A stretch of DNA of 20,473 bases from Flammeovirgaceae bacterium UBA5008. GTDB lineage: Bacteria; Bacteroidota; Bacteroidia; Cytophagales; Cyclobacteriaceae. The translations under genes were made by a program, and so were the position numbers. The stretch lies in assembly GCA_002398365.1 (NCBI GenBank), contig DGYK01000030.1, positions 2,559 through 23,031 on the forward strand, given 5' to 3'. This document shows, in pieces, positions 8,468 to 16,706 of this stretch (positions within the stretch are counted from its first letter, which is position 1; each line of letters begins with the position of its first letter). The notes below the pieces were generated by a model, which saw only the letters and a list, made by a program, of their open reading frames with translations, did no database searches and had not been told where the DNA came from.

Positions 8468-8677
8468 TTAACTTGGGTTGAATCCGCTCAAAGGTAATTA
8501 AGACTACGATGTTTTCCTCTACCAATGTACTCAAAACAAGAGTTGAACAGGAATTAAGGCGTGTGCCAATCGGAGATTTGAAACACAACCTTTTACTTTG
8601 TCAAAAAAAATTACAATCCCTGTAAAGAGTGTACCGTTATTAAGAATATTTTCATTTTATTGTAGTTTCAGATACAC
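8468..8677. other. Divergent intergenic region, PLP enzyme / DUF58 operon
   Basis: This 210-base AT-rich gap is the longest without a gene. It holds the TACCTTTG box for the minus-strand PLP enzyme gene. For the plus-strand operon only imperfect boxes are seen (TTACTTTG near 8594 and TATTTTCA near 8653), none with a good -33 partner. No hairpin, repeat or RNA structure stands out. Confidence 0.5.
8489..8496 (-). promoter_or_regulatory. Candidate -7 box for the PLP enzyme gene
   Basis: The minus strand reads TACCTTTG, an exact TAnnTTTG match, ending 21 bases before the ATG, which leaves room for a short 5' leader. It lies in the 210-base divergent gap shared with the DUF58 operon. No correctly spaced -33 TTTG was found. 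Confidence 0.4.
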
Positions 8678-10075
8678 ATGCGTTTGATAAGTCTCTCAAC
8701 AACATTACGAACTTCACAATACTGGTCAAGGCTAGTTGGCATCCGATGGCAGTTTATCATAGCGATACTTGTCTTTTGGGCGGCCACCGTCTGGCTAAAA
8801 AATGAATATGGTCAGGACGACTCGAATCTTTGGCTGGTGATGCAGCTCTTTCTGCAATTGGTGAAGTGGACGTTGGTAGGAATTGTGGCGTTAAGCCTCT
8901 TGTCCGTTTTAGCCACTTGGGCGTATTTCATTTGGGCTGTGAAAAATAAATCCGTTTCACTTCAGGTTAAATTTGGCGATGGCCAAAAAGCCGAAGCAGG
9001 CTTAGTGCCGCTGCATGTGCAGGTGTTGGGTTTTGTGCTTCGCCCTTTGCTGGGCACGGTTCGGGCCCAATTACTTCTTTCGGGCAACCGACTATCCGAT
9101 GTGATTGTATTGGATGGCAGTGTTCGTCAGCCGCGACAACTTTGGCGTGCTGGTATTCGAGGTGGCGGCACCTCATTATTGCATGATCGTGGCGTTTACG
9201 ATGTGGAAAAAGTACTTTTCTCTTTCTGTGATATGCTTGGATTGGTGGCATTGCCGTATCGGGTAGCCTATACCCAGCAACTGTACACATTACCGCTGCC
9301 GCAAAAAGAGCAACGCATTCGGTCGAACCCCAATGCTACTGAAGAACAAAAGCATCGCATTGAAATCCCCAAACGAATAGAAGGCGAGCATGTGAATTAC
9401 AAGGAGTTTGAAACGGGAGATAATATTCAGCGCATTGTTTGGAAAATTTATGCAAAGAGCGGCCAGTTGGTAGTGCGCATTCCTGAAATAAAAGACCCGT
9501 ATGCTTCGCATCTGTATTTCTATGCCAGCTTTTATAATGGTCTTTCGAGTGAGATGGGCGCCTTCGAACGCGAATTACTTAATGTTTATAAAGATCAGGT
9601 AAGAAACCTATGGGAGTCGTTGAAGAAAAATGATTATGAAATTCGCATGCCGTTGGATCAGGAGATACCTCGACTAAGCGGTGTGAGTGAAAAGAAAAAT
9701 GAGCTGTTTCAGATCACCGCTTCGAATTGGCAACAACAATTGGTGCCTTCGCAGTTTATTGTGTTTAACAAAGCAGCTTTTGTATGCTTTTCTTCTTTAA
9801 CACCGGTTGCGGAAATTGAAAGCTGTATCAAAAAGCTACCGGATTGGCTTCCGGTGGTAGTAGTAAAACTTTCGGAGGCTATCCCTTCTCCTTTTCAATT
9901 TTCTGTAAAAGATGTTTTCTTTAAGCCGGAAGAAACACCTGCCGACAAGCTTAAGCAACCGTGGCTCTTTTCCTCCTTGCGAAAAGAATTGGTGAAGAAC
10001 GAAAAAGAAATAGGCGATTTGCTCAAGCGCAGAGGAAACAGTTGGCTTACCACTAGAATTGAATTTGAAAAATGA
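8678..10075 (+). CDS. DUF58-domain membrane-anchored protein
   Basis: The 465-residue protein begins with two hydrophobic stretches (about 24-40 and 52-88) and then a soluble part containing the DUF58 signature: YKEFETGDNIQRIVWKIYAKSG at about 241-262, matching the family pattern of an acidic-G-D-x-x-R-x-I-x-W core followed by KxxA. DUF58 proteins are almost always encoded beside MoxR ATPases and often beside transglutaminases, as here; their biochemical role is unproven, though links to cell-envelope functions are suspected. The gene is the first of a plus-strand operon, and its stop overlaps the start of the transglutaminase gene by four bases (ATGA), implying translational coupling. The 210-base upstream gap holds no convincing promoter on this strand. 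Confidence 0.9.
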   Translation: MRLISLSTTLRTSQYWSRLVGIRWQFIIAILVFWAATVWLKNEYGQDDSNLWLVMQLFLQLVKWTLVGIVALSLLSVLATWAYFIWAVKNKSVSLQVKFGDGQKAEAGLVPLHVQVLGFVLRPLLGTVRAQLLLSGNRLSDVIVLDGSVRQPRQLWRAGIRGGGTSLLHDRGVYDVEKVLFSFCDMLGLVALPYRVAYTQQLYTLPLPQKEQRIRSNPNATEEQKHRIEIPKRIEGEHVNYKEFETGDNIQRIVWKIYAKSGQLVVRIPEIKDPYASHLYFYASFYNGLSSEMGAFERELLNVYKDQVRNLWESLKKNDYEIRMPLDQEIPRLSGVSEKKNELFQITASNWQQQLVPSQFIVFNKAAFVCFSSLTPVAEIESCIKKLPDWLPVVVVKLSEAIPSPFQFSVKDVFFKPEETPADKLKQPWLFSSLRKELVKNEKEIGDLLKRRGNSWLTTRIEFEK

Positions 10076-12759
10076 AGTATACATCTCCACAAGATCGCAT
10101 TCAACAGCTACTCATTCGGTGGGTATTGGTTTTGGTGCCTACTTTATTGATAGGATTTATCACGCTGCGCTTTCTTAATTTTTCGTACACTTCGCTGAAC
10201 ACCAGCATTGGATTACAAACTTTATATTTTGGATTGGGGTTAGTGGTAGCTTACAGCCTGTACTTTTACGGTGCGCGCTGGCTCATAACCATTATCATTC
10301 TCTGGCTGGTGTATTGGTTATTTGAAAAAATAATTAACCGGCTTCCCGGAGAGTTTGACGTTTTTTACACCACAGCCAAGTTTCAACTTTACTCGACACT
10401 ATTTATTTTCGGTTGGGCTTTTGGATTTTTGCTGGCACGCGTCCGGTGGGCTTATGCTATACTCTTTGGTTTACTTTCTGTAGTGACTCTGGTAAGCATA
10501 TCCGACACGATTGATGTCAGTCTATCGTATATTCTTTCTCGCATTGCACCAGTAGTAGTGTATGGATTGTACATGTTGTTTCTCACACCCATACTCGTCA
10601 ATCGAATTGAGCTAAATCCAAAGAAGTCAGCCTGGCTGGTGGTGCGTGTGGCACTTTTTGCTTTACTGATTTTATTGGCATTTGCCATTACTGAAAGTTT
10701 GATGAAAGGCAACTTGAAGGCAGTTGAAAAAGAACTGGCTGCGCGTGGTGCCAAAGGAGATAAAGACGGAGGCTCGAAAAAAGGTGATGACTACGATGAT
10801 CGGAATGGGTTGATGGATAAAACCGATGACGGCTATCGGTTGAAAGACACCATGTGGGTAAATTCAAAAATGAGTCAGTCGGATAAGTTGATGTTTTGCA
10901 GTAAGCTCGATAATTATTTTCCTGATGGATCTCCAGCACCGTTGTATTTTGTTTATCACTACTTAACACGCTACGATCCGGTAAAAGAAACTTTCACCCG
11001 CGACATCAACGTGCCTTCGTTTGATGAGATTGATGTAGACCCCACCAAAATTCCGATGTACTACTCATATACGGATACTTCCATCATTCGCAAATCAAAA
11101 GGATTGAAATTTCGAAGGATTGTAGAAGCGCAAGTGTATTTGTCAGAGAACACCTGGAAACATTCCGTGCTGGGGCCGGCTAGTGTGTTTTCGATCCAAA
11201 CTATTCCCGTAGAAAAAGATTTTCAAAAGACATTTATATCAGGATATAAGATAACCTCGTTCGCTTCTGAGTTGAACAACGCTTACTTCGTTTACAATAT
11301 TTCAGCCAACCCTAAACTGGAGCCCTTGCAAGAGCAGCGTCATGATGAGTTGCGTGATGTGAATGGATACCAAAAGACAGATCCGCGCTTTGTGGAATAT
11401 TATACGAAAATACCAACCGGAGGCATTTATGATTCTATCTCTAAATTAGCCAGCAGTTTAGTTTCCAAAGACGCCAAGCCGGTTGATAAAGTCATAGCCG
11501 TGCGCGATTTCTTTTTGCAACGAAATGAAAACGGCAAACGGGTTTTCCGATACACGCTGAAAGCAGGAGCGGTTGATGATCCAAATATCCCAAGCTCGCG
11601 CATGCTATATGATTTCTTGTTTAAAACACACGCGGGCTATTGTACATACTATGCAGGTGCCTCTCTATTTATGCTTCGCTCGTTGGGTGTGCCTACCCGA
11701 TTTACCACCGGTTTTGCTACCATCAATCGAAGTGATAAAAACAAAGGATGGTATTGGTTTTATGCGAGTCAGGCACACGCTTGGACACAAGTTTATTTTC
11801 CGGGATATGGTTGGTTGGATTTCGACATGACGATTGGTAATGAAGATCAACAAAGCGCTCCGAAGCCGGATGGAACACCACCCCTTCCGCCACCTGAGCC
11901 ATGGCTGGTGCTGAATGCAAAAGCAGAGACGGTGAATGTAACTGCTAAAAAATTAGATGCTAACTTCAATCAACTGATTCATTTTAATACTCCGTATGTA
12001 TTGAATCAAACCTTTAGCAAACCGATTGATGCTAGCTTGTGCCGTGTGTTGATCAACAAACGAGATACTACATTCGCAGCCATTCAGCCGGGCGACTCTA
12101 TTATTATAGTGTCCTATAAAGATGAAGCCAAGAAAATTCCGGCACCACGGGCAGGCGTAGCGATTGAAGAACAGATTCGTTCATTCCCTACTCCAATCAT
12201 TGCCGATGAAATTCATATTCACAAAAAAGAGGTTGAAAAGAAAAAAGAGAATGCAGGTAAAAAGCCAACAGCCATGCAAGAGAAAAAAATGACATGGCAG
12301 GAAATTGCGTGGCTTGCCGCGAAAGCATTCGGCATTCTATTTATACTCATTCTTCTGCTGCCAATTTTGTATTTAATCTATCGCCTGGCACGGATTGCTT
12401 TCTCATCCACTACAGCGAGCAAAGCCGACCAAGTGTATCGCGCTGCGTTGTATCGTTTCCACATGGCCGGATTTGAAAGAGAAACCGAAACTCCCCTGGA
12501 ATATGCGCAACAAAAAATTGATCCAACTACTCAAGCGGGCTTCGAAGAATTCATGCGCATGTATTTGCGTTTGAAATATTCCAACGGCACCCTACGCGAT
12601 GGCGATGAATCTACCATTCGTACTTTCCAATCATCAGTAGGCAACACCATTCGAAAGTCGGTAGGTACCTTCCGAGCAACAATCAACTATTTTAATATAT
12701 TCCGCGCCTTGCGCTATTTTCAACAACCTGAAATCAATTCTGAAAATTCATCCTTATGA
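10072..12759 (+). CDS. Membrane transglutaminase-like protein (TgpA-type, DUF4129-like C-terminus)
   Basis: This 895-residue protein has six or seven N-terminal transmembrane segments (within about 14-207), a charged Gly/Lys/Asp-rich linker (about 224-243), a large extracytoplasmic region, a transglutaminase core and a late transmembrane segment (about 750-772). The Cys-His-Asp triad is present: C524 in HAGYCTYYAG, H569 in SQAHAWTQVY and D585 in GWLDFD. The C-terminal tail (YRFHMAGFERETETPLEYA, then a YLRLKYSNG helix) resembles DUF4129. This architecture is that of the TgpA/DUF3488 group, whose transglutaminase domain faces the periplasm; substrates are not known here. Stop/start overlaps of four bases tie it to the DUF58 gene before it and the MoxR gene after it. 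Confidence 0.9.
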   Translation: MKYTSPQDRIQQLLIRWVLVLVPTLLIGFITLRFLNFSYTSLNTSIGLQTLYFGLGLVVAYSLYFYGARWLITIIILWLVYWLFEKIINRLPGEFDVFYTTAKFQLYSTLFIFGWAFGFLLARVRWAYAILFGLLSVVTLVSISDTIDVSLSYILSRIAPVVVYGLYMLFLTPILVNRIELNPKKSAWLVVRVALFALLILLAFAITESLMKGNLKAVEKELAARGAKGDKDGGSKKGDDYDDRNGLMDKTDDGYRLKDTMWVNSKMSQSDKLMFCSKLDNYFPDGSPAPLYFVYHYLTRYDPVKETFTRDINVPSFDEIDVDPTKIPMYYSYTDTSIIRKSKGLKFRRIVEAQVYLSENTWKHSVLGPASVFSIQTIPVEKDFQKTFISGYKITSFASELNNAYFVYNISANPKLEPLQEQRHDELRDVNGYQKTDPRFVEYYTKIPTGGIYDSISKLASSLVSKDAKPVDKVIAVRDFFLQRNENGKRVFRYTLKAGAVDDPNIPSSRMLYDFLFKTHAGYCTYYAGASLFMLRSLGVPTRFTTGFATINRSDKNKGWYWFYASQAHAWTQVYFPGYGWLDFDMTIGNEDQQSAPKPDGTPPLPPPEPWLVLNAKAETVNVTAKKLDANFNQLIHFNTPYVLNQTFSKPIDASLCRVLINKRDTTFAAIQPGDSIIIVSYKDEAKKIPAPRAGVAIEEQIRSFPTPIIADEIHIHKKEVEKKKENAGKKPTAMQEKKMTWQEIAWLAAKAFGILFILILLLPILYLIYRLARIAFSSTTASKADQVYRAALYRFHMAGFERETETPLEYAQQKIDPTTQAGFEEFMRMYLRLKYSNGTLRDGDESTIRTFQSSVGNTIRKSVGTFRATINYFNIFRALRYFQQPEINSENSSL

Positions 12760-13742
12760 GTAACTCTGCATCCAAACTAAAAAGCTTAACTGCCAACATT
12801 GAAACGATCATTCGCGGAAAGCCGCAAGAAATAAAATATGTTGTCACGGCTCTACTGTCACGTGGTCACATTTTGTTGGAAGACAATCCGGGGGCAGGTA
12901 AAACGGTTTTAGCCAAAACTTTGGCACAATCCATCTCCGAAGGTGCCATTGATTTCCATTCTGCCAATGGAGGTGTTGCCTTTAAGCGTATTCAATTTAC
13001 TCCCGATCTTTTACCCATGGACTTGATCGGCTCGTACATCTTTGATGAAGCAAAAAAAGATTTCGTCTTTAAGAAGGGCCCACTGTTTACACACGTGCTC
13101 CTAGCTGATGAAATTAACCGCGCATCACCCAAAGTACAAAGTGCTCTGCTGGAGTGTATGGCCGAAAATCAAATTTCATCCGGAGATCATACGTTTCAAT
13201 TGGATCAATTCTTTTTTACCATCGCTACACAAAACCCGATTGAGATGGAAGGGACGTATCCATTACCGACTGCGCAGCTCGATCGCTTTAGTATGAAAAT
13301 CTCTTTTGGATATGTTTCGGAAGAAGTTGAGTTTGACATCTACTCGAATTATCTGGCCATCAACAATGGAAAAAATACAGTAAAACAAGTGCTCACTTAT
13401 CAGGATATCATTCAATTGCAAAAAGAAGCCGAAGAAGTTTATATTCATCCTGAGTTGGTCAAAGGCATTGTAAAAATCGTGCAAGGCACTCGTCAGCATG
13501 CAGAAATTGCTTTAGGGTGCTCGACACGCGGAGGTATTACCTTCATTAAAAGTTTGAAGGCTTGGGCGCTAGTCAATCAACGCGATTATGTAATCGAAGA
13601 CGACTTACGTGCGCTCGCACAGCCGGTGTTGCATCATCGCCTCATTTTCAGAAATCGCGAAGCATCACAAACTGCCCTTGCACAGATTGTTGATAAAGTA
13701 GTAAATGGTTTGGCTAAGTTGGGAATTAGCGGTAAGAAGTAA
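12756..13742 (+). CDS. MoxR-family AAA+ ATPase
   Basis: The 328-residue protein is a complete MoxR-type AAA+ ATPase: Walker A is NPGAGKT (44-50), Walker B is VLLADEINRASP with D118/E119, sensor 1 is N160 in ATQNPIEMEGTYPLP, and the conserved LDRFSMK follows at about 175-181. The C-terminal lid has the GCSTRGGITFIKSLKAWA sensor-2 helix. MoxR ATPases are thought to act as chaperone-like maturation factors for partner proteins encoded next to them, commonly DUF58 or von Willebrand A proteins. Here the natural partners are the two upstream gene products; the start overlaps the transglutaminase stop by four bases. No membrane segment is present, so it acts from the cytoplasm. Unlike the Bat operons of Bacteroidota, no von Willebrand A gene is nearby. 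Confidence 0.96.
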   Translation: MSNSASKLKSLTANIETIIRGKPQEIKYVVTALLSRGHILLEDNPGAGKTVLAKTLAQSISEGAIDFHSANGGVAFKRIQFTPDLLPMDLIGSYIFDEAKKDFVFKKGPLFTHVLLADEINRASPKVQSALLECMAENQISSGDHTFQLDQFFFTIATQNPIEMEGTYPLPTAQLDRFSMKISFGYVSEEVEFDIYSNYLAINNGKNTVKQVLTYQDIIQLQKEAEEVYIHPELVKGIVKIVQGTRQHAEIALGCSTRGGITFIKSLKAWALVNQRDYVIEDDLRALAQPVLHHRLIFRNREASQTALAQIVDKVVNGLAKLGISGKK

Positions 13743-13768
13743 ATGAGACCAGATATTAACAGATAGGT

Positions 13769-15802
13769 ATGAGAATAATTGCACTTCTCGTTTTCAGTTT
13801 CATCTCCTTGAGCGTTTACGCCCAAACCACCATTCGTGCCCAAATCGATCAAGAGCGTAATGGTTCATTTCTAGATGAGAAAACATACGAAAAGGCGAGA
13901 GGCTTCATTCGAAAAGACAGCACTTATTATGTGGGATACTTGTTGGAAGGTGCATTTCTATTTTTTCGTGCCAACGATGAGCTTGGCTTCAACAAAGCCA
14001 TTGCCCCGTTGAAGAAAGCTCTGGAAAAAATCGAGTATGACTTCGATCCGATACTGCGCATTCGTTCCAATAACTATGCGGTGTATAGCGCTAACTATCG
14101 CTATCACTTTGACTACGGCTTGATCACGTATTTTCTGAGTCGCTGCTACCAAAATGTAGAGCAGCAAGACAAGGCCATGGAAGTATTGATGCACATTCGC
14201 GATCGCAACTTCCAGGTAGAGATCAACATGGACTCGTATAATACGATGGCTTGGATTTTCCATCGCAACCGCGTGTATACCTCGAAGCAATTTCCGTTTT
14301 TGAAAAACTCCGTAAAAGAAAATGTAGCGGCTGCCAATCGTTACCTAGACTCTGCTCTTCTAAAAATTCAAAACGACTTTGCAGTGAACAATGGTTTGTA
14401 TGATCCCAACTTTTTGAATCGGCAATATCTGAGTACGTATCACTACAAAGCGATGATTCACGATTATTTGCTTGATATTGATTCTGCCAATTACTATTAC
14501 GAAATGCTGATTCAGAACCAAGCATACTCTAGTAACAATTATGCAGAGTTCAAATTAGCCATGGGTGAATTCGAAGAAGCCGATCTGTTTTTTCGCGAGG
14601 CAGAAGATCGTGAGCGCAGCCCGGAGAAAACCACGAAAGAGTATTACTATATGCGAGGAACTTTGGCTACCTACCGAGGACAACCCCAGCAAGCCGATTC
14701 TATTTTAAGCAATGTATTGCAATCGCAGGGAAGCACTCCAGGTTATGGCTGGCACTGCATTGGCCTTGCACGCGCACAACATTACGAAGGGCTTACGGCT
14801 GAAAGCCAGGAGCGCACCAACAAGGCTGCTCGCTTTCAGGAACTACACATTGGCACTACGTGGGGGCAAGAGCAATATAACATGGCGGTAGCCTCGCTTA
14901 ATTATATCAATCAACTGCAATTCAAAAAAGAATATTGGTTTGAACATGATGAGTGGTATTTCTGGCTCAACCCGGTGAACTGGTATCGTTGGGTGAAGTA
15001 CACTTTAGAAATTCGTCATCACAAAATGGTTCTAGCTTCTTTGATTGCAGAGAACCCGGAACGTGAGCAGGTAATTTATTCCATCTTCTCTCCGGAAAAC
15101 TTGATTTCCTTTGATGAAGTATGGTCTGTTATTGACGGATTTGGTAATGAATACTTCATTGACATTTACAAGAAGAAATTGCAAACCGATAAGAGGCCGC
15201 GCGTGAAAAAGTATTTTCGCTATTTTCTAGGTAAGCTTTATCTGGCGGAAGGAAAAGAAACAGAAGCCATTCAATTCTTCAATCAAGTGTTAAATGATCC
15301 GGATAGCACCGATCCTTACCAAACTATGCTTTTAGCAAGAACCTATGAAGGATTAGCCATGGCCAACAGTGGAAGTGAAAAAGCACGCTACACGCAATTG
15401 CTCTATAATCTATACCCACAATTAGTCCCTTTCAGCGACTTAAAGATGGAATTCAACCTACAAGAAGTAACTACCGCTAATGAAGAGCAGGAAAAAATCG
15501 TCAGCGAATTAAAAAATACAAGCATCTATTTTTCATCGAATAATCAAGTTCCTCAAGTCACTATTTCATTCTCCGCTCGTGGTGAAGCGTTGGACATTCG
15601 GTATGCCGTAAATAATAGGGGGAATGCGAGTCAACAAGGAGTGCTGACTATTGAGCCAAATGAGCGTGTCAATGCCGGTAAACTTTTGGCATATCATCTA
15701 TTTGGCGTACACAAAACCAAAATTGGTGAACAGCCTCGTATTACACCAGCTGTAGAAAAAGAGAAAACGGAAGAAACAGAGAAGACCAAAAAAGTAGTTT
15801 AA
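13769..15802 (+). CDS. Secreted TPR-like repeat protein
   Basis: The 677-residue protein starts with a clear signal peptide (MRIIALLVFSFISLSVYA before QTT, cleavage after about residue 18), so it should be periplasmic or outer-membrane associated. Several TPR-like helix pairs can be seen, for example at about 127-150 (LSRCYQNVEQQDKAMEVL), around 262-280 (FKLAMGEFEEADLFFREA) and 480-520 (FLGKLYLAEGKETEAIQFF). An aromatic patch with five Trp in 19 residues lies at 390-408. The C-terminus is rich in Lys, Glu and Thr. No enzyme motif was found. It begins 26 bases after the MoxR stop and is probably the last gene of the operon, perhaps as a scaffold for the transglutaminase. Its TAA stop shares the palindrome TTAA with the stop of the convergent gene at 15799. 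Confidence 0.85.
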   Translation: MRIIALLVFSFISLSVYAQTTIRAQIDQERNGSFLDEKTYEKARGFIRKDSTYYVGYLLEGAFLFFRANDELGFNKAIAPLKKALEKIEYDFDPILRIRSNNYAVYSANYRYHFDYGLITYFLSRCYQNVEQQDKAMEVLMHIRDRNFQVEINMDSYNTMAWIFHRNRVYTSKQFPFLKNSVKENVAAANRYLDSALLKIQNDFAVNNGLYDPNFLNRQYLSTYHYKAMIHDYLLDIDSANYYYEMLIQNQAYSSNNYAEFKLAMGEFEEADLFFREAEDRERSPEKTTKEYYYMRGTLATYRGQPQQADSILSNVLQSQGSTPGYGWHCIGLARAQHYEGLTAESQERTNKAARFQELHIGTTWGQEQYNMAVASLNYINQLQFKKEYWFEHDEWYFWLNPVNWYRWVKYTLEIRHHKMVLASLIAENPEREQVIYSIFSPENLISFDEVWSVIDGFGNEYFIDIYKKKLQTDKRPRVKKYFRYFLGKLYLAEGKETEAIQFFNQVLNDPDSTDPYQTMLLARTYEGLAMANSGSEKARYTQLLYNLYPQLVPFSDLKMEFNLQEVTTANEEQEKIVSELKNTSIYFSSNNQVPQVTISFSARGEALDIRYAVNNRGNASQQGVLTIEPNERVNAGKLLAYHLFGVHKTKIGEQPRITPAVEKEKTEETEKTKKVV

Positions 15803-16137
15803 TCGAGCTTCTTGATTTTAGTCGGATTACTCAACTTATAATCGCTTCTTTTATCTGAAATCTTCAAGGCCTTATTCATATAGCCCTTGGTGTACGCCTT
15901 ACTGCGGGCTTCAAATTCAATGATATCTCCGGGGTGTAGTTGTGCCTTCACAAAACCTTGGGTATAGCTAAACCAGATATGATCAGCCACCCTCGTAGTA
16001 GTTTCCATATCTACTACATTCTTTAATAAAATGGTTTCCTCGCTGTATCCTTTATAATTGATTTTCTTGCCAATACGCTCAAATTGAGCCTTGTATTTCT
16101 TACGAACTCCCTCCCGTTTTTTCAATTCTTTCCGCAT
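15799..16137 (-). CDS. Small basic protein of unknown function with conserved-looking DHIWF / GDIIEFEAR core
   Basis: This 112-residue Lys/Arg-rich protein is probably cytosolic and looks mostly beta, with a basic N-terminal helix. Visible blocks are ILLKNVVDMET, ADHIWFSYTQGF, LHPGDIIEFEARSKAYTKGY and a C-terminal DYKLSNPTKIKKL. I recall similar spacing (D-H-x-W-F, G-D-x-x-x-F-x-A-R, Y-x-K-G-Y, D-Y-x-L-x-x-P-T-K) in scattered bacterial and archaeal proteins of unknown function, possibly an OB-like nucleic-acid-binding fold; this is memory, not a search. An in-frame Met at 16218 would overlap the divergent HIT gene, whereas the Met at 16137 is preceded by an exact TACCTTTG box three bases upstream, so I chose the shorter start. 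Its 3' end overlaps the TPR gene by four bases. Confidence 0.75.
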   Translation of the reverse strand: MRKELKKREGVRKKYKAQFERIGKKINYKGYSEETILLKNVVDMETTTRVADHIWFSYTQGFVKAQLHPGDIIEFEARSKAYTKGYMNKALKISDKRSDYKLSNPTKIKKLD

Positions 16138-16140
16138 TTT

Positions 16141-16148
16141 CAAAGGTA
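16141..16148 (-). promoter_or_regulatory. Perfect TAnnTTTG box three bases before the 16137 start
   Basis: The minus strand reads TACCTTTG, followed by AAA and the ATG. If it is a true -7 element the transcript would be leaderless. A TTTG lies 13 bases further upstream, shorter than the normal -33 spacing. The box also supports the shorter start of this gene over the one at 16218. Confidence 0.35.
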
Positions 16149-16185
16149 CGAACAGATCTGTCAAATTAGATTGATTCCTGTTTTC

Positions 16186-16193
16186 TATCTTTA
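16186..16193 (+). promoter_or_regulatory. Near-consensus -7 box before the HIT gene
   Basis: TATCTTTA differs from TAnnTTTG only at the last base and ends four bases before the ATG at 16198. It sits about 40 bases from the opposing box at 16141-16148, forming a compact divergent promoter region. No -33 element is seen. Confidence 0.25.
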
Positions 16194-16197
16194 TCCA

Positions 16198-16656
16198 ATG
16201 AAAAAGATAATTGTACACTTGCTATTGTTCTGTGGCGTGTCTGCTGCCCAAGCACAAACCGCTGACTATGAAAAACAAAAAAGCGAAAAGCTGAAGGTTC
16301 CTTCACCTTTCGAGGCGATTATAAGCCGGCAAGACAATCGTGAAATTGTATACCAAGATGATTATGTGGTAGCCTTTGTACCTATTCGCAAGCAGGCACC
16401 CGTCCATTTGCTCATTGTGCCGAAGAAACGTGTTTATACCATGAACGATGTTGAAGATACCGATGCGGCTATGCTCAGCAGCATGATGTTGGCTGCTAAA
16501 AAGTTAGCGAAACAATATCAGGTAGATAAAACCGGCTATCGTTTGGTGATCAACACCAACGAAAACGCGAACCAAACGGTATTTCATTTACACTTGCACC
16601 TATTGGGGGGAATGCCCTTAGGCCCGGCAGTAACACAATCCTATTCTGAAAAATAA
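16198..16656 (+). CDS. HIT-family protein with an N-terminal export signal
   Basis: The 152-residue protein carries the histidine triad HLHLHLLGG (H130, H132, H134; the middle His is the usual nucleophile in the family). The core matches HINT-type proteins: SPFEAIISRQ, a YQDDYVVAFVPI strand, then APVHLLIVPKKRV. HINT-branch enzymes hydrolyse nucleoside phosphoramidates and related nucleotides and are normally cytosolic. Here the HIT core is preceded by MKKIIVHLLLFCGVSAAQAQ, a typical type I signal peptide with cleavage expected after AQA. I chose this start over an upstream in-frame Met at 16084 because that extension runs antisense through the neighbouring gene and would bury the signal. The final WPPG motif of HINT is absent. 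Confidence 0.9.
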   Translation: MKKIIVHLLLFCGVSAAQAQTADYEKQKSEKLKVPSPFEAIISRQDNREIVYQDDYVVAFVPIRKQAPVHLLIVPKKRVYTMNDVEDTDAAMLSSMMLAAKKLAKQYQVDKTGYRLVINTNENANQTVFHLHLHLLGGMPLGPAVTQSYSEK

Positions 16657-16688
16657 TTTTTCTGAATATGTAATTATTGCCTTCGTTG

Positions 16689-16702
16689 TCCGACCTATCG
16701 GA
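16689..16702 (+). repeat. Short inverted repeat upstream of the M50-like gene
   Basis: TCCGA and TCGGA flank a four-base CCTA spacer, a perfect 5-base dyad lying 17 bases before the ATG at 16720 and just upstream of the TGAATTTG box. It might be an operator, but a dyad this short is expected by chance. Confidence 0.2.
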
Positions 16703-16706
16703 TAAT

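Noticed and set aside
8587..8660. Promoter boxes for the DUF58 operon (TTACTTTG, TATTTTCA)
   Set aside because: Each has mismatches at fixed positions and lacks a -33 partner at usable spacing.
10452..10754. 100-codon open frame antisense to the transglutaminase gene
   Set aside because: It is a shadow of a well-supported gene on the other strand, with no recognisable domain.
16084..16197. N-terminal extension of the HIT protein from the Met at 16084
   Set aside because: It lies antisense over the divergent gene, would bury the signal peptide starting at 16198, and shows no domain.
16138..16218. 27-residue extension of the minus-strand small protein from 16218
   Set aside because: It overlaps the HIT start region, and the shorter start at 16137 has a good box just upstream.
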